A model generated the notes under the pieces. It was not told the DNA's origin. It worked only from the letters and a program-made list of their open reading frames with translations, and searched no databases. Shown here one piece after another: positions 48,202-59,751 of a DNA stretch of 64,000 nucleotides. Within the stretch, counting starts at the first letter, position 1, and every line of letters starts with the position of its first letter. Source of the stretch: Methanofervidicoccus abyssi (GTDB lineage: Archaea; AGJL01; Methanococci; Methanococcales; Methanococcaceae); NCBI RefSeq assembly GCF_004310395.1, contig NZ_BFAX01000004.1:186001-250000 (forward strand). Reading direction: 5' to 3'. A program made the translations under genes and the position numbers.

Positions 48202-49023
48202 ATGGAAATATTTGAGAACATAAAGAATATAGGTAAAGTTATAAGATTAGAGAGGATATTTAACAAGGATTCGGAGAGGACTGTAATAATACCTATGGAT
48301 CACGGAGTTACCATAGGACCTGTAAAAGGATTAGAGAATATGAAGGAGACGATAAATGCAGTAGCAGAAGGGGGAGCAAATGCTGTCTTAGTGCATAAGG
48401 GTATAGTGAGACATGGTCATAGGGGTTACGGGAAGGATATAGGTTTAATAATCCATCTCTCTGCAGGGACAAATCTATCTCCAGATCCAAATAAAAAGGT
48501 TTTAGTTACTTCCGTTGAAGAAGCTATAAGGATGGGAGCAGATGCTGTCTCTATACATGTGAACGTCGGGGCAGATTCAGATTACGAGATGTACAGAGAT
48601 TTAGGTAGAATAGCTGAAATATGTGAGTACTGGGGCATGCCCCTAATAGCCATGATGTACCCAAGAGGTAGGAAGATAAAGGATGAAAAAGATCCTGAGG
48701 CTGTAGCTCATGCTGCGAGATTAGGTGCTGAATTAGGAGCAGATATAATAAAAACCAACTACACTGGAGATATCGACTCCTTCAAGGAGGTTGTAAAGGG
48801 ATGTCCTGCACCGATTGTAATTGCAGGAGGTCCAAAAACTAAAAGTGATAGAGAGTTCCTACAGATGGTTAAGGATGCTATAGAGGCTGGAGCAGTTGGA
48901 GTGGCTACTGGAAGGAATGTATTCCAACACAGGGACATATCTGGAATCACAAGGGCAATATCCATGGTTGTCCATGAAGGTGCAGATGTTGAGGAGGCTC
49001 TGAAGTTTATTAAGGATCATTAA
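48202..49023 (+). CDS. 2-amino-3,7-dideoxy-D-threo-hept-6-ulosonate (ADTH) synthase
   Basis: A 273-residue class I aldolase-like enzyme (MJ0400 type, archaeal AroA'). It makes ADTH from aspartate semialdehyde and a deoxy-ketohexose phosphate, the first step of the archaeal route to dehydroquinate. Seen: [20 protein letters not shown] near residues 27-46, [14 protein letters not shown] near 62-75, [18 protein letters not shown] near 177-194 (Schiff-base Lys) and [16 protein letters not shown] near 230-245. The start at 48202 is chosen because GGTGATG lies just ahead; two earlier in-frame starts overlap that site. Confidence 0.93.
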   Translation: MEIFENIKNIGKVIRLERIFNKDSERTVIIPMDHGVTIGPVKGLENMKETINAVAEGGANAVLVHKGIVRHGHRGYGKDIGLIIHLSAGTNLSPDPNKKVLVTSVEEAIRMGADAVSIHVNVGADSDYEMYRDLGRIAEICEYWGMPLIAMMYPRGRKIKDEKDPEAVAHAARLGAELGADIIKTNYTGDIDSFKEVVKGCPAPIVIAGGPKTKSDREFLQMVKDAIEAGAVGVATGRNVFQHRDISGITRAISMVVHEGADVEEALKFIKDH

Positions 49024-49122
49024 GCAATAATATATACAAAAGATGAGATGATTATGAAGGATAATCAATAAGTAAAATAATAATAAGGTTGGTATATAAA
49101 GGAGGTAAAAAAGTATTAAGAA

Positions 49123-49183
49123 AATAAGGATTATTAGAGATCCTGCTTTACTTCCTAGCACTCAATGTAATCTAGGATAAGAG
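49123..49183 (+). repeat. Dispersed intergenic element, copy 7
   Basis: Blocks AATAAGGATTATTAGAGATC, CTGCTTTACTTCCTAGCACT, CAATGTAATCTAGGATAAGA, then a T-rich run. It agrees with copy 2 in the middle block and with copies 6 and 8 in CAATGTA. A-rich sequence precedes it. It is downstream of the ADTH synthase gene, in its orientation. The rest of 49024-49432 is AT-rich without a gene. Confidence 0.5.
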
Positions 49184-49420
49184 TATATTTTATTTTATTT
49201 TTTATTTTATCTGTCTGTTTTTATTTTATTTATTTTTCAAACTGATTTTAATTATTTTCTTATTATTGTAATCATTATTTTTTATTGAAAACTCTTCATC
49301 ACCGTGTGTTAGTATATAGTTTTGCCCATGACTATAATTATTATTTTTAGCTAGGACCTTGATAAGAAGTAGGATAAAATTAATATAAAGAGTTTTCATA
49401 CTCTAAAATTAACAATCTAA

Positions 49421-50098
<678 letters not shown>

Positions 50099-50109
50099 AA
50101 AATTATTAT

Positions 50110-50173
50110 CCATCTGATATTTGTCGAGTAATAGCTAAACTTTTCCAGTAACCAATGTAGTAAGGACAGGATG
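50110..50173 (+). repeat. Dispersed intergenic element, copy 8
   Basis: Blocks ATCTGATATTTGTCGAGTAA, CTTTTCCAGTAACCAATGTA, GTAAGGACAGGATG, then T-rich. It matches copy 6 and copy 7 at CCAGTA, CAATGTA and the GGA-AGGAT end. It lies between the convergent ends of tpiA and hisC. Confidence 0.45.
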
Positions 50174-50244
50174 TTTTTTTATTTCAAGAACTCTATTTTT
50201 TAGATTTTAATCATCAATCTAATTATTATTTTTATCATCACTTT

Positions 50245-51357
50245 TTAACTGACTATATCCTTCAATATCTCCAAGAACCTTCTATCTTCCTCAAAGGTTC
50301 CAATAGATACTCTTATATACTCTCCATCTAAACCTTCAAAGGATTTACAGTCCCTAACTATAACACCTCTTTTTAAAAGTTCCTCACAGAATTCCCCAGA
50401 TGTCATATCGTTTCTAATCTCAACAAGCAAATAGTTAGCCTCGGAGGGATATACTTTCAACTCCTTAAACTTCTTTAATCCTCTGTAAAGTATCTCCCTA
50501 CTCTCAATACCTTTCTCTCTCGAATAGAAAAAGAACTCCCTATCCCTCAATGCGGCGATAGTACAGATCTGGCTCAGCCTTGTTAAACTGAAGACAGGTT
50601 TAACTCTCATCATATAGTTTATTACCTCTTCATTAGCAACACCGTAACCTACCCTTGCACCAGCCAGTCCAAATATCTTTGAGAAGGTTCTGAGAATTAG
50701 AAGGTTTTCGTAGTCCAGCGCCCACTTCGTTACATTGTAGATATCCTTGGAGTATTCTATATAGGCGTGATCCACTACAACCAGTGCTTCTGTAGATTCC
50801 AGGATTTTTTTAATATCTTTTCTCTCTATAGGATTACCAGTAGGATTGTTTGGAGTGCAGAGAAATATTATCTTAGTTCTCTCTGTTATGTTGTCCAATA
50901 TACTATCTACATCCAATTTAAAGTCCTTCTTCTTGTTATATCTTCCATACCTTATATTGGCTCCATGTATATGGGCTGAAACTCTGTACTGGGTAAATGT
51001 AGGTATGGGGATGATCACTTCATCTCCAACGTCTACGAAGGTCCTCATAAGCGTATCTATTATTTCATCTGCCCCGTCTCCCCCAACTATGATATTCTCC
51101 CTTGGGACGTCTAAAAAATTACCCAACTCCTCCATAAGCACAGGATTTACAGGTTCAGGATACTGATGGAGATTTCCAATCTCTCTTAGTAACTCCTCTT
51201 TTATCTTTTTTGAGCATCCCCAGGGATTTTCATTGGATCCCAACTTTATAATGTCTTCTGGATTTAAATTGTATTTTCTTATTATCTCTTCCTTAGATTT
51301 ACCTGGTACATAGGGTTTAAGGGATTTGACTCTGTCTCTAACAAGTTTCTCTATCAC
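50245..51357 (-). CDS. hisC: Histidinol-phosphate aminotransferase
   Basis: A 370-residue class II PLP aminotransferase of histidine synthesis. Seen: [19 protein letters not shown] near residues 37-55, [16 protein letters not shown] near 92-107, [12 protein letters not shown] near 168-179, [11 protein letters not shown] near 194-204 and [18 protein letters not shown] near 222-239 with the Schiff-base Lys. The start is GTG, four bases after GGTGA. It is convergent with tpiA and divergent from the shikimate kinase gene. Confidence 0.94.
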   Translation of the reverse strand: MIEKLVRDRVKSLKPYVPGKSKEEIIRKYNLNPEDIIKLGSNENPWGCSKKIKEELLREIGNLHQYPEPVNPVLMEELGNFLDVPRENIIVGGDGADEIIDTLMRTFVDVGDEVIIPIPTFTQYRVSAHIHGANIRYGRYNKKKDFKLDVDSILDNITERTKIIFLCTPNNPTGNPIERKDIKKILESTEALVVVDHAYIEYSKDIYNVTKWALDYENLLILRTFSKIFGLAGARVGYGVANEEVINYMMRVKPVFSLTRLSQICTIAALRDREFFFYSREKGIESREILYRGLKKFKELKVYPSEANYLLVEIRNDMTSGEFCEELLKRGVIVRDCKSFEGLDGEYIRVSIGTFEEDRRFLEILKDIVS

Positions 51358-51540
51358 AGGATCACCTTTAAGAGTGGTTTAGATTTTTACAATTTTATAA
51401 GCCAAACTATGATCAAAATAAGGATAAAAATAATTATAATGTAAAAGATAAAATATTAATAATATTAATAATTAATAAAATAATATTAATAATTTTAAAT
51501 AAAACTTTGAAATAACAATAAAAAGTGCAAAAACTCGTAA

Positions 51541-51603
51541 AAAGAAAGATTAACTGAAATCCCACTCTGCTTTTTCTGTACTGGTATAGTCTATGGATAG
51601 ATT
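51541..51603 (+). repeat. Dispersed intergenic element, copy 9
   Basis: Blocks AAGATTAACTGAAATCCCAC, TCTGCTTTTTCTGTACTGG, TATAGTCTATGGATAG. The first two blocks align with copy 2 on the opposite strand, and the last with copies 7 and 10. A-rich sequence lies to the left and T-rich to the right. It lies in the 449-bp divergent spacer between hisC and the shikimate kinase gene, which has no other content. Confidence 0.45.
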
Positions 51604-51806
51604 AGCTTGTTAGAGATTCATATCTCCTTTAAATATTTAGAGATATCTTTTGTTTTATACTTTCTATTTTTTTAAATGATTTTTCTATTTATAACCAATT
51701 TTAATTTTAATAAGATCAGAATTTATTAATATTTATTAATATATCACTTATTATTATTTTATATATTATTTTATATTGAAATCGATCATTATTCAAGGTG
51801 AAACGC

Positions 51807-52664
51807 ATGCATAAAATGATATCTTCTGCCGTATCTCCTGCATCTGGGACTATTATCAACGGAATTGCCACTGGTAAAGGATCTGCATTTGCTATTGACT
51901 TAAAGGTAAAAACTACAGTTGAATTCATAGATGATGGTAAAAAAGAGGTAAGAGGTATAGTAAAGGATAACCCAAATATAGACACAACACTTATAGAGTT
52001 ATGTTTAAAGAACGTTTTAGAATACTTTGATTTAGATTACTCGGGAAAAGTAATTACAGAGACAGAGATACCTATAAGATCTGGATTAAGTAGTAGTAGT
52101 GCCACATCTAATGCTGTAGTAATGGCTGCCTTCGATGCCTTAGGGGAGAAGATAGATGATAAACTTATATTGGAGATCGCGATAAAATCATCCTTCGAGG
52201 CAGGGGTAACAGTTACAGGTGCCTACGATGACGCCACTGCATCTTACTACGGTGGTATTACTATCACAGATAATCTGGAGAGAAAGATAATAAAGAAGGA
52301 TAGGTTTAAAGAAGATATAAAAGTATTGGTGCTTATACCTAAGTTGAATAAAAATATCGATGTAAAAAGAATGAAGTTAATAAAAGATTACGTGGAGGTG
52401 GCATTTAGAGAGTGTTTGCAGGGAAATTATTACAGGGCGTTATTTTTAAATGGGCTCCTCTATGCTTCTGCCTTAGGTTTCCCAACTAACATACCTATTG
52501 AGGCTATTGAAAAAGGTGCTTTAACTGCAGGTCTCTCTGGAACTGGACCTTCCTATACAATTCTCTGTTATTGGGAAGATGTGGATAAGATCAAAGATGC
52601 ACTTGAGAGATACGGAAGGGTAATTATCACTGAGTTGAACAACAATGGTGTTGAGATAGTATAA
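51807..52664 (+). CDS. aroK: Shikimate kinase, archaeal GHMP type
   Basis: A 285-residue GHMP-superfamily kinase that phosphorylates shikimate; unrelated to bacterial AroK (MJ1440 type). Seen: [21 protein letters not shown] near the N-terminus, [21 protein letters not shown] near residues 90-110 (the GLSSS ATP-binding motif), [13 protein letters not shown] near 138-150 and [15 protein letters not shown] near 235-249. The start at 51807 follows GGTGA. 12 bp before hemL, same operon. With ADTH synthase it represents the aromatic pathway in this window. Confidence 0.9.
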   Translation: MHKMISSAVSPASGTIINGIATGKGSAFAIDLKVKTTVEFIDDGKKEVRGIVKDNPNIDTTLIELCLKNVLEYFDLDYSGKVITETEIPIRSGLSSSSATSNAVVMAAFDALGEKIDDKLILEIAIKSSFEAGVTVTGAYDDATASYYGGITITDNLERKIIKKDRFKEDIKVLVLIPKLNKNIDVKRMKLIKDYVEVAFRECLQGNYYRALFLNGLLYASALGFPTNIPIEAIEKGALTAGLSGTGPSYTILCYWEDVDKIKDALERYGRVIITELNNNGVEIV

Positions 52665-52676
52665 TGAGGTGAAAGA

Positions 52677-53963
52677 ATGGATATTGGATTGAACCTATCT
52701 AAGTCCAAGGAATTATTTGAAGAAGCTAAAAAATACCTTGTAAAGGGTGTAAATAGTCCAGTTAGATATTTTAGACCTCATCCATTCTTCGTAGATTATG
52801 CAAAAGACTGCTACCTCTTTGATGTAGATGGAAACAGGTATATAGACTACTGTCTCGCCTACGGTCCTATGGTACTTGGCCATGGAAATTCCTACGTAAT
52901 AAAGAAGGTAATGGAGCAGTTGGAGAGAGGAACACTCTACGGATGTCCCACTGAAAAAGAGATTATACTTGCAAAGGAAATTGTAAAGAGGGTACCATCT
53001 GCAGAGATTGTAAGATTTGTAAACTCCGGAACTGAAGCTACTATGAGTGCTATCAGATTGGCAAGAGGTATTACTGGGAGGAAGAAGATCGTTAAGTTTG
53101 ATGGAGCTTACCATGGAGCTCATGACTACGTACTTGTAAAAAGTGGTAGTGGGGCTCTAACTCATGGGGTGCCTAACTCCCCAGGTATTCCAGAAGAGAC
53201 GACGAGGAATACTATCCTTGTTCCCTTGAATGACGAGGACGCTCTTAGAAAGGTAATAAAGGAGAATAAGGATGAGATCAGTTGCGTCATTATGGAGCCA
53301 GTTATGGGCAATATAGGATGTATTCCTCCAAAAGATGGATACTTGGAGTTTGTAAGGGAGATTACGGAGGAGTGGGACATACTACTTATATTTGACGAAG
53401 TTATCACAGGGTTCAGGTTGGCACCTGGAGGAGCACAGGAGTACTACGGGGTTATCCCAGATCTAACTACCTTAGGTAAGATACTTGGAGGTGGATTTCC
53501 AATAGGTGCCTTAGTAGGTAGAGAGGATCTGATGGAACATCTCTCACCTTCTGGGCCAGTGTATCAGGCAGGTACCTTTAACGGTAATCCTATCTCCATA
53601 ACCGCAGGTATTGCAACGTTGGAACAACTTGACGAAGACTTCTACAGGAAGACTTTTAGATCTGCAGAGAAGATATATAAGTTTATAGGAGAATGTGCAG
53701 AAAAGAGAAATATACCTCACTGTGTTAATGGAGTAGGATCTATGTTCCAGATATACTTTACAGATGGACAGGTTTTAGACTATGAGAGTGCCAAGAGGAG
53801 TAATATTGAGATGTTCAACAGATATTTCTACGGGCTTTTGAAGAGGGGAGTGTTCATTCCACCGTCCCAGTTTGAATGTTGTTTTACTTCTGTGAAGCAT
53901 GAGGGGGAGGTAATAGAGGAGACTTTAAGAGCTATAGAGGAGGTATTTAAAAAGTTTCAATAA
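52677..53963 (+). CDS. hemL: Glutamate-1-semialdehyde 2,1-aminomutase
   Basis: A 428-residue PLP enzyme making 5-aminolevulinate for tetrapyrroles (F430, cobamide, haem). Seen: [19 protein letters not shown] near residues 24-42, [20 protein letters not shown] near 112-131, [17 protein letters not shown] near 143-159, [16 protein letters not shown] near 239-254 and [17 protein letters not shown] near 265-281 carrying the PLP Lys. It is preceded by the shikimate kinase gene; GAGGTGAAAG-ATG start. Confidence 0.95.
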   Translation: MDIGLNLSKSKELFEEAKKYLVKGVNSPVRYFRPHPFFVDYAKDCYLFDVDGNRYIDYCLAYGPMVLGHGNSYVIKKVMEQLERGTLYGCPTEKEIILAKEIVKRVPSAEIVRFVNSGTEATMSAIRLARGITGRKKIVKFDGAYHGAHDYVLVKSGSGALTHGVPNSPGIPEETTRNTILVPLNDEDALRKVIKENKDEISCVIMEPVMGNIGCIPPKDGYLEFVREITEEWDILLIFDEVITGFRLAPGGAQEYYGVIPDLTTLGKILGGGFPIGALVGREDLMEHLSPSGPVYQAGTFNGNPISITAGIATLEQLDEDFYRKTFRSAEKIYKFIGECAEKRNIPHCVNGVGSMFQIYFTDGQVLDYESAKRSNIEMFNRYFYGLLKRGVFIPPSQFECCFTSVKHEGEVIEETLRAIEEVFKKFQ

Positions 53964-54370
53964 ATAATAATTATTAAAAATTAAAAAATAAAAATTAAAA
54001 AATTAACCATAATTAATGAATAATGACAAATGCATTTTCGGTACACATCAATTTCAGTTCCTTAGGCTTATCGGAGAGATACCACCGATCTTGCACTCCT
54101 TCAGGTAATCTACCACCCCCAGGATTGGAGGTATATTTTCCCAAACCTTCATAGAAGGAGAAAATTTCACATTTTAGTTTTACAATTAAACTTACCTCTT
54201 TATACTTTATTATCTTCCTCTGTCTGGATAGGTTCTTACATTAATAACTTTAAGTTAAATTATTAATATTATAAAATATTATGAAAATATAATTATTCAT
54301 CATACTCATCAAACCGTTAGTTACGTAAGGCAGAAAAAAATTTTTTTACTCTCTTTTTATTAGTGATAGT
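53964..54370. other. 407-bp spacer containing a GC-rich structured island
   Basis: No protein gene. The flanks are A/T-rich, while 54060-54160 is clearly richer in G+C. It is described in the next entry. Confidence 0.55.
54060..54160. ncRNA. Candidate structured RNA
   Basis: ATACCACCGATCTT (54079-54092) pairs with AGGATTGGAGGTAT (54121-54134): about 13 pairs with one A-A mismatch and a few G-U pairs. Inside is GGTA/TACC around ATC (54104-54114 region), and just downstream CCTTC (54146-54150) pairs with GAAGG (54154-54158). CACCGATCT and TTCAGGTAA recur at 29.7 kb. In AT-rich hyperthermophile genomes such GC islands are often RNAs. It could be a leader of cbiZ or an independent RNA; the strand is undetermined. 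Confidence 0.45.
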
Positions 54371-55135
54371 ATGGAGGAGATATACAGATTGGATGACTGG
54401 AAGGCCTTAAAGGTAAGACATACTGTGGAGATAGGAGATGAATCCGAAAAGACGACAACACTACTGATAGAGTTTGAAAGAAGTAGAAAGGTATTATCTA
54501 CGTGGGAGGGGTTTAAAGTTGTAAAATACGTTGGTAACACTTCTATACCAGTTCCATTCTGGGATAAAGTTCATAACTACGAGGAATACAGGGAGACTGT
54601 CTTAAGGAAGATAGGAGTTAGGGAAGAGGATATAGCCCTTCTATCCACCGGTGCAGATATGAATAATATTGCCATAGCAAAGGAGGAGTTTGACGAGTTT
54701 TACGTAGTGGCCTTTACAACTGCTGGGGCGAAGTACAACGCTGTGAGGTTAGGGGATGAGGAGAGCTACTATATAGAGAAAGACTTTAAAATCTATAGAA
54801 TAGTAGATGGGAAGATCTCTAAAGATAAAAATGTAGGTACTGTAAATATCATACTTATAACAAATGCTAACTTGACGGATGGAGCCATGGCGAGGAGTAT
54901 AATAACAATCACAGAGGCTAAGACAAATGTATTCCAGGAGTTAGATATAAGGAGTACGAAACACCCGGAATTACAGGCGACAGGTACTGGTACTGATAAT
55001 GTAATAGTAGTTAAAGGGTATGGAAGAAAGGTCCGATATACAGGGGGACATACTAAGTTAGGGGAAATGATAGCTAAGGTTGTTAAAAGGAGTGTAAGAG
55101 AGTCCTTGATAAAACAGGATAATTTAAATATATAA
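54371..55135 (+). CDS. cbiZ: Adenosylcobinamide amidohydrolase CbiZ
   Basis: A 254-residue CbiZ-family amidohydrolase that removes the aminopropanol tail from salvaged cobinamide to give cobyrate. Seen: LLSTGADMNNIAIAKEEF near residues 93-110, FTTAGAKYNAVRLGDEESYY near 117-136, VNIILITNANLTDGAMARSI near 157-176, and ATGTGTDNVIVVKGYG near 206-221 with the GHTKLGEMIA end. A small winged-helix gene follows after about 40 bp. It fits with cbiC in cobamide supply. Confidence 0.88.
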   Translation: MEEIYRLDDWKALKVRHTVEIGDESEKTTTLLIEFERSRKVLSTWEGFKVVKYVGNTSIPVPFWDKVHNYEEYRETVLRKIGVREEDIALLSTGADMNNIAIAKEEFDEFYVVAFTTAGAKYNAVRLGDEESYYIEKDFKIYRIVDGKISKDKNVGTVNIILITNANLTDGAMARSIITITEAKTNVFQELDIRSTKHPELQATGTGTDNVIVVKGYGRKVRYTGGHTKLGEMIAKVVKRSVRESLIKQDNLNI

Positions 55136-55175
55136 AAAGATAAAGTATTAATTAATAATCCGTTGAGGTGGATGT

Positions 55176-55394
55176 ATGGAAAATATGTGGCCTGTAATCG
55201 GAAAAACTGCAGGTAGGATATACGAATTGTTGTCTAAAGAGGGTGAGAAGAATATAACAAAAATAAAAGAGATTCTTAGAAAGGAGGGATACAACGATTC
55301 CATAGTTGTTATGGCAATAGGCTGGCTTGCCAGAGAAGATAACATAGAGGTACTAAGAGACAATAAAAAATGGATTATAAGGTTGAAGAGATAA
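55176..55394 (+). CDS. Small winged-helix protein (DUF2582-like)
   Basis: A 72-residue protein with a winged-helix pattern: IGKTAGRIYELLSKEGE, NITKIKEILRKEGYNDSIV (recognition region), MAIGWLAREDNIEVLRD and a KKWIIRL wing. It resembles the DUF2582 group. GAGGTGGATGT precedes the ATG. It follows cbiZ in the same direction; a regulatory role is possible but unproven. Confidence 0.75.
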   Translation: MENMWPVIGKTAGRIYELLSKEGEKNITKIKEILRKEGYNDSIVVMAIGWLAREDNIEVLRDNKKWIIRLKR

Positions 55395-55517
55395 AAATTT
55401 AATTAATATTTTAATTAATATTCCAATTTTTTATTATTTTATTTTCTTATTTTAATTATTATTTAACAATTATAGTTAAATATAATTTTATAATAATATA
55501 GTAAATTTGGGGTTAGT

Positions 55518-57551
55518 ATGGTAGGTATAGTTGGAAATGGAAAGTTATTAGCCAAACTGGATGATTCAGGAACCATAGAATATCTTTTCTACCCCCAGTT
55601 AGGTTTTGAGAAACATATATTTGACTCTGCCTTTGCACTACATTACGACAGTAAAACAAGATGGCACTGGGATTACTCGTGGAACATAACCCAGAAGTAT
55701 CTGAAGGATACTAACGTTTTAAAAACTATCTACGAGAACGACACCTTTCTGATAACTTCTATTGACTATATCACAGTGTCTCACGATATCTTAGTTAAAA
55801 AGTTATCTATAATCAATAAAAGTGAAGAAAAAAAACATATAAAATTGTTTTTCTACGAGAATTTAAGGATGGGAGAACATCCAGGGGAGAATAATGTTAA
55901 GTTCATGAAGGATAATAACTGTATCGTAAAGTATGATAACAAATACATCTGTTCCATAGGTAGTAATAGAAAAGTGTCTTCCTACCAGTGTGGAGTTAGA
56001 TACTCAGATAGTAGTGCCTACAAGGATATAGAGAATGGAATACTCAAAGAACAGGAGGAAGCTAGGGGGACTATTACAGACAGTGCCCTATGTTGGGATA
56101 TTGTAGTGAATCCTATGAACATCTCCCAGAAGATAACCATTCCTATATATATAGTTATGAGGGAACATGGGGGACGGTATGACCGTGGGTTTATCGAAGT
56201 AATAAACACATTAAATATTGCCATGAAGAACAGAAAAGATCTCTACAACATGACTCTTACTTATTGGAGAGATATCTTAGAGAACAGACAGAATAATTTG
56301 AATATAACTTTTTTAAAAGATCATGAAGAACATAAGAGATTAAAATACGCGGATGTATGTAAAAGATCTATATTAACTATAATGATGCTCTGCAGTCCAA
56401 TGGGAGGTATAATTGCTTCTCCTTCCCTCTATCCCGACTACAGGTATGTATGGAACAGAGATGGAAGTTATATGGTGGTTGCCCTAGATATATGTGGTAT
56501 TACCCATGTGGGAGAGAAATTCTTCCACTGGTGTAAGAGGACTCAGAACAAGGATGGATCGTGGACTCAGAATTACTACATAGATGGAAATCCAAGATTT
56601 ACAGGGATGCAGAACGATCAGATTGGCACCACTTTATGGGCGATACTTATACACTACAGAGTTACAAATGATAGGGTATTTTTAAAGAAATATTGGGATA
56701 TGGTAAGGAAAGGAGCAAACTATTTAGCCGACACTGTTAAAACTCTATCTCCCTGTTACGACCTATGGGAAGAGAAATACGGAGTATTTGCATACACTCT
56801 AGGAGCAACCTACGGAGGTTTAAAATCTGCATGTAAAATTTTCAAAGTGCTAGAAAGGGAGAACTTCAAGATAGACAGTAGTTGTAAGAGAGATTATTCA
56901 AAGTGGCTTTCAACTATAGAGAATTTAAGGAGTATTATCAACGGATTCTACTTAGAAGAAGAGTGTAGATTTGCAAAATCTATAAATCCCCTGGATAAAA
57001 CTATTGATACAAGTATATTGGGACTGAGTTTTCCATACAACCTTATACCTGCAGATGATCCAAGGATGATATCTACAGCTCTACAGGTTGAAAGTGCCTA
57101 TAGTTACTTAGTAGGAGGTATAGGGAGATATCCAGGAGATGTTTATTTTGGGGGCAATCCCTGGATAATAACAACACTCTGGCTAGCGATGTACTACAAG
57201 AAATTAGTGGATTTATTATCTAAAGGGATGAATACTCCATCTTTAAACTTCGATGGAGACAGTGTCTGTTATGAAGATGGTGAAGACAGTGTCGAGGATA
57301 AAAAAGAGATTAAAGAAATTATAAAATCTTTAAAGGAAGGAAATATACCTAAGGATAGAATTGTATCCCACTGTTATAAGAAATACCATCAACTGATCAA
57401 TTGGGTATTAAATCACTGTTACAACGAACTATTCCCTGAACAGATCCACAAGGACAGTGGGGCGCCCTTCTCTGCAATTCCCTTAGGATGGTCTCATGCC
57501 TTTGCAATAATGGCTGTGCATTTGGATAACTACGATATACTGATGCCCTAA
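55518..57551 (+). CDS. GH15 glucoamylase-like glycosidase
   Basis: A 677-residue glycoside hydrolase family 15 protein (MJ1610 type), releasing glucose from alpha-glucans. An N-terminal beta-sandwich (residues 1 to about 270) precedes the (alpha/alpha)6 barrel. Seen: YRYVWNRDGSYMVVALDI near 307-324, YDLWEEKYGVFAYTLGATYG near 415-434 with the general-acid Glu, and SAIPLGWSHAFAIMAV near 654-669. No signal peptide, so probably intracellular glycogen degradation. About 50 bp ahead of the GH57 amylase gene. Confidence 0.9.
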   Translation: MVGIVGNGKLLAKLDDSGTIEYLFYPQLGFEKHIFDSAFALHYDSKTRWHWDYSWNITQKYLKDTNVLKTIYENDTFLITSIDYITVSHDILVKKLSIINKSEEKKHIKLFFYENLRMGEHPGENNVKFMKDNNCIVKYDNKYICSIGSNRKVSSYQCGVRYSDSSAYKDIENGILKEQEEARGTITDSALCWDIVVNPMNISQKITIPIYIVMREHGGRYDRGFIEVINTLNIAMKNRKDLYNMTLTYWRDILENRQNNLNITFLKDHEEHKRLKYADVCKRSILTIMMLCSPMGGIIASPSLYPDYRYVWNRDGSYMVVALDICGITHVGEKFFHWCKRTQNKDGSWTQNYYIDGNPRFTGMQNDQIGTTLWAILIHYRVTNDRVFLKKYWDMVRKGANYLADTVKTLSPCYDLWEEKYGVFAYTLGATYGGLKSACKIFKVLERENFKIDSSCKRDYSKWLSTIENLRSIINGFYLEEECRFAKSINPLDKTIDTSILGLSFPYNLIPADDPRMISTALQVESAYSYLVGGIGRYPGDVYFGGNPWIITTLWLAMYYKKLVDLLSKGMNTPSLNFDGDSVCYEDGEDSVEDKKEIKEIIKSLKEGNIPKDRIVSHCYKKYHQLINWVLNHCYNELFPEQIHKDSGAPFSAIPLGWSHAFAIMAVHLDNYDILMP

Positions 57552-57600
57552 AAATATATTATTTAATATTAATAAATTTAATAAATTTATAGTGATGGTT

Positions 57601-59121
57601 ATGCTGATCTCTTTTAACTTCCAAGTCCACCAGCCTCATAGGTTCAAAAAGACAGTTGATAATAAAAAGAAAGATTTGTGGGAAAGATATATCGATGTAA
57701 ATCTCAATAGGGAGATATTCAACAGAGTGGCCAATAAATGTTATATTCCTACTAACAACCTCATCTTGGAGTTGATAGACGAATACAACATAAAGGTGGC
57801 CTACAGTATTACAGGTGTATTTTTGGAACAGGCTATGGAATTCAACGAGGAAGTGCTGGATCTATTCAAAGATCTGGTAGATACTGGTAACGTAGAGATC
57901 ATAGGGGAAACTTACCACCACTCTCTTTCCAGTCTCTTTGAGGACCATGAAGATTTTAGAGAGGATATTGAGAAACATAGGGAGATAATTAAGGATATAT
58001 TCAAATATAAGGTAGAAATCTTCAGAAACACAGAGTTGATATACAACAACAGAATAGCAGAGACTGTTAAAGATATGGGATTCAAAGGTATATTTGCCGA
58101 AGGTGTAGATAGGATATTAGAGTGGAGATCTCCAAACTACCTCTATGAAGCACCTTGTGGTATAAAGGTTCTCCTTAGGAACTACATGTTAAGTGACGAT
58201 ATAGGTTTCAGATTTTCTTCTCCAAACTGGGAAGAGTATCCTCTTACTGCAGATAAGTACGCCTCATGGCTAGCTAACTCTAAGGGAGATTGTATAGTTA
58301 TATATATCGATTATGAGACTTTTGGAGAACATCATTGGAAGGAGACTGGTATATTTGAATTTTTAAGACACCTTCCAGAAGAAATTGAGAAGTATCCACA
58401 CCTTGAATTCAGTACACCTTCTGAGATCGTTGAGAAGTGTAAAGCTAAGGGAGAATTCACTGTCTTAGAATGTTCTACTATATCTTGGGCTGACTCTGAG
58501 AGGGATACAAGTGCATGGTTGGGAAACAAAATGCAAAGAATATCGTTTGAGAGGTTGAAAGATATAAGAAGATACGTTGGAAAGTATCTTAGGTTGAAAT
58601 ATGAAATATCCAAGGATATGGAAGGTAAGAAAAAAGTTGATATGGACAAGATGATGGAATACAAGATATACAAGAACCTTCAGACAAGTGATAATTTCTA
58701 TTATCAATGTACAAAGGGATTAAGTGATATGGATGTCCATTCCTACTTTAGCCACTTTGAAACTCCCTACGACGCCTATGCCACTTATATGGATGTGATA
58801 TATGACTTTAAAAGTTATTTATTGATAAATTACATTGCAGGTAAATGTTCAAAGAGAATTATTAAGTTAAAGGAAGAGATAAATAAATTGAAAAATATTG
58901 TTGCAAGTTCAGACAATAAAAAGAAGGAAGAAGAGTTAATCAGTAAGATAAAACACTTAGAGAGAGAACTCCTTAAGAAAAATAAAGAGATTGAATATCT
59001 GTTAGAGGAAAATAACAAGTTAATTAAAGAGATATTATTTTTAAAATCTAAGGAAAATATTAGAGATAAAGATAAAAAGAAAGATATTGAAGATCTCAGA
59101 GATTTTATAATAGGTTCCTAA
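57601..59121 (+). CDS. GH57 alpha-amylase-like protein
   Basis: A 506-residue glycoside hydrolase family 57 protein (MJ1611 type). Seen: [15 protein letters not shown] near residues 4-18, [20 protein letters not shown] near 100-119, [14 protein letters not shown] near 160-173, [17 protein letters not shown] near 236-252 and [18 protein letters not shown] near 295-312. The last 90 residues are a Lys/Glu-rich coiled coil, an addition to the catalytic domain. No signal peptide is visible. The start at 57601 follows GTGATGG; earlier GTG/ATG codons overlap that site. Confidence 0.88.
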   Translation: MLISFNFQVHQPHRFKKTVDNKKKDLWERYIDVNLNREIFNRVANKCYIPTNNLILELIDEYNIKVAYSITGVFLEQAMEFNEEVLDLFKDLVDTGNVEIIGETYHHSLSSLFEDHEDFREDIEKHREIIKDIFKYKVEIFRNTELIYNNRIAETVKDMGFKGIFAEGVDRILEWRSPNYLYEAPCGIKVLLRNYMLSDDIGFRFSSPNWEEYPLTADKYASWLANSKGDCIVIYIDYETFGEHHWKETGIFEFLRHLPEEIEKYPHLEFSTPSEIVEKCKAKGEFTVLECSTISWADSERDTSAWLGNKMQRISFERLKDIRRYVGKYLRLKYEISKDMEGKKKVDMDKMMEYKIYKNLQTSDNFYYQCTKGLSDMDVHSYFSHFETPYDAYATYMDVIYDFKSYLLINYIAGKCSKRIIKLKEEINKLKNIVASSDNKKKEEELISKIKHLERELLKKNKEIEYLLEENNKLIKEILFLKSKENIRDKDKKKDIEDLRDFIIGS

Positions 59122-59140
59122 AAAATTCCGAGGTGAGGGG

Positions 59141-59740
59141 ATGAGTATCAAAAAATCTATAGTATATTTTGAGAGAGCAGGGGCACAAAATACGGAAGAA
59201 ACCTTAAAATTAGCAGTTGAAAGGGCCCAGGAGTTAAATATTAAAGATATAGTGGTAGCATCTTCCTACGGAGATACTGCAAAGAAACTCTTAGATATAC
59301 TGGAAGAGAGGAGTCTCCCTCTAAACGTAGTTGTAGTTACTTACCATCAGGGGTTCCACGAGAAGGATGTAATAACTATGAGTAAAGAGACTATGGAAGA
59401 GTTAAAAAAGAGAGGGGCCAAGATATTCATGGGTCCTCATGCCCTAAGTGGTGTTGAGAGAGCTATCTCTAACAAATTTGGTGGAGCCTATCCAGTGGAG
59501 ATAATTGCCCATACATTGAGAACCTTTGGACATGGGTTGAAGGTGTGTTATGAGATTACTCTAATGGCTGCAGATGGGGGACTTATTAAAACTAAGAACG
59601 ACGTAATTGCGATTGGTGGGAGAAGTAGAGGGGCAGATACTGCAGTTGTGATAAAGCCTGCAAATCTAAGGAACTTCTTCGATATAGAGTTAAGGGAGAT
59701 CATCTGTATGCCGAGGGATAAGAGAAGGATGGACGAATAA
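59141..59740 (+). CDS. Pyruvate kinase C-terminal-domain-like protein
   Basis: A 199-residue protein resembling the isolated alpha/beta C-terminal domain of pyruvate kinase (COG1751 type). Seen: [20 protein letters not shown] near residues 20-39, [15 protein letters not shown] near 66-80, [18 protein letters not shown] near 103-120 and [17 protein letters not shown] near 158-174. It lacks the catalytic barrel, so it is not a pyruvate kinase; the role is unknown. GAGGTGAGGGG precedes the ATG; 19 bp after the amylase gene. Confidence 0.8.
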   Translation: MSIKKSIVYFERAGAQNTEETLKLAVERAQELNIKDIVVASSYGDTAKKLLDILEERSLPLNVVVVTYHQGFHEKDVITMSKETMEELKKRGAKIFMGPHALSGVERAISNKFGGAYPVEIIAHTLRTFGHGLKVCYEITLMAADGGLIKTKNDVIAIGGRSRGADTAVVIKPANLRNFFDIELREIICMPRDKRRMDE

Positions 59741-59751
59741 GTAGGGTTAAG

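Noticed and set aside
54295-54325. Possible C/D box RNA near two TGATGA-like sequences on the minus strand
   Set aside because: No CTGA boxes at suitable distance, so the required box order is missing.
59141-59740. Truncated pyruvate kinase pseudogene
   Set aside because: The frame is intact, has its own ribosome binding site, and the length matches a known stand-alone family with only the C-terminal-like domain.
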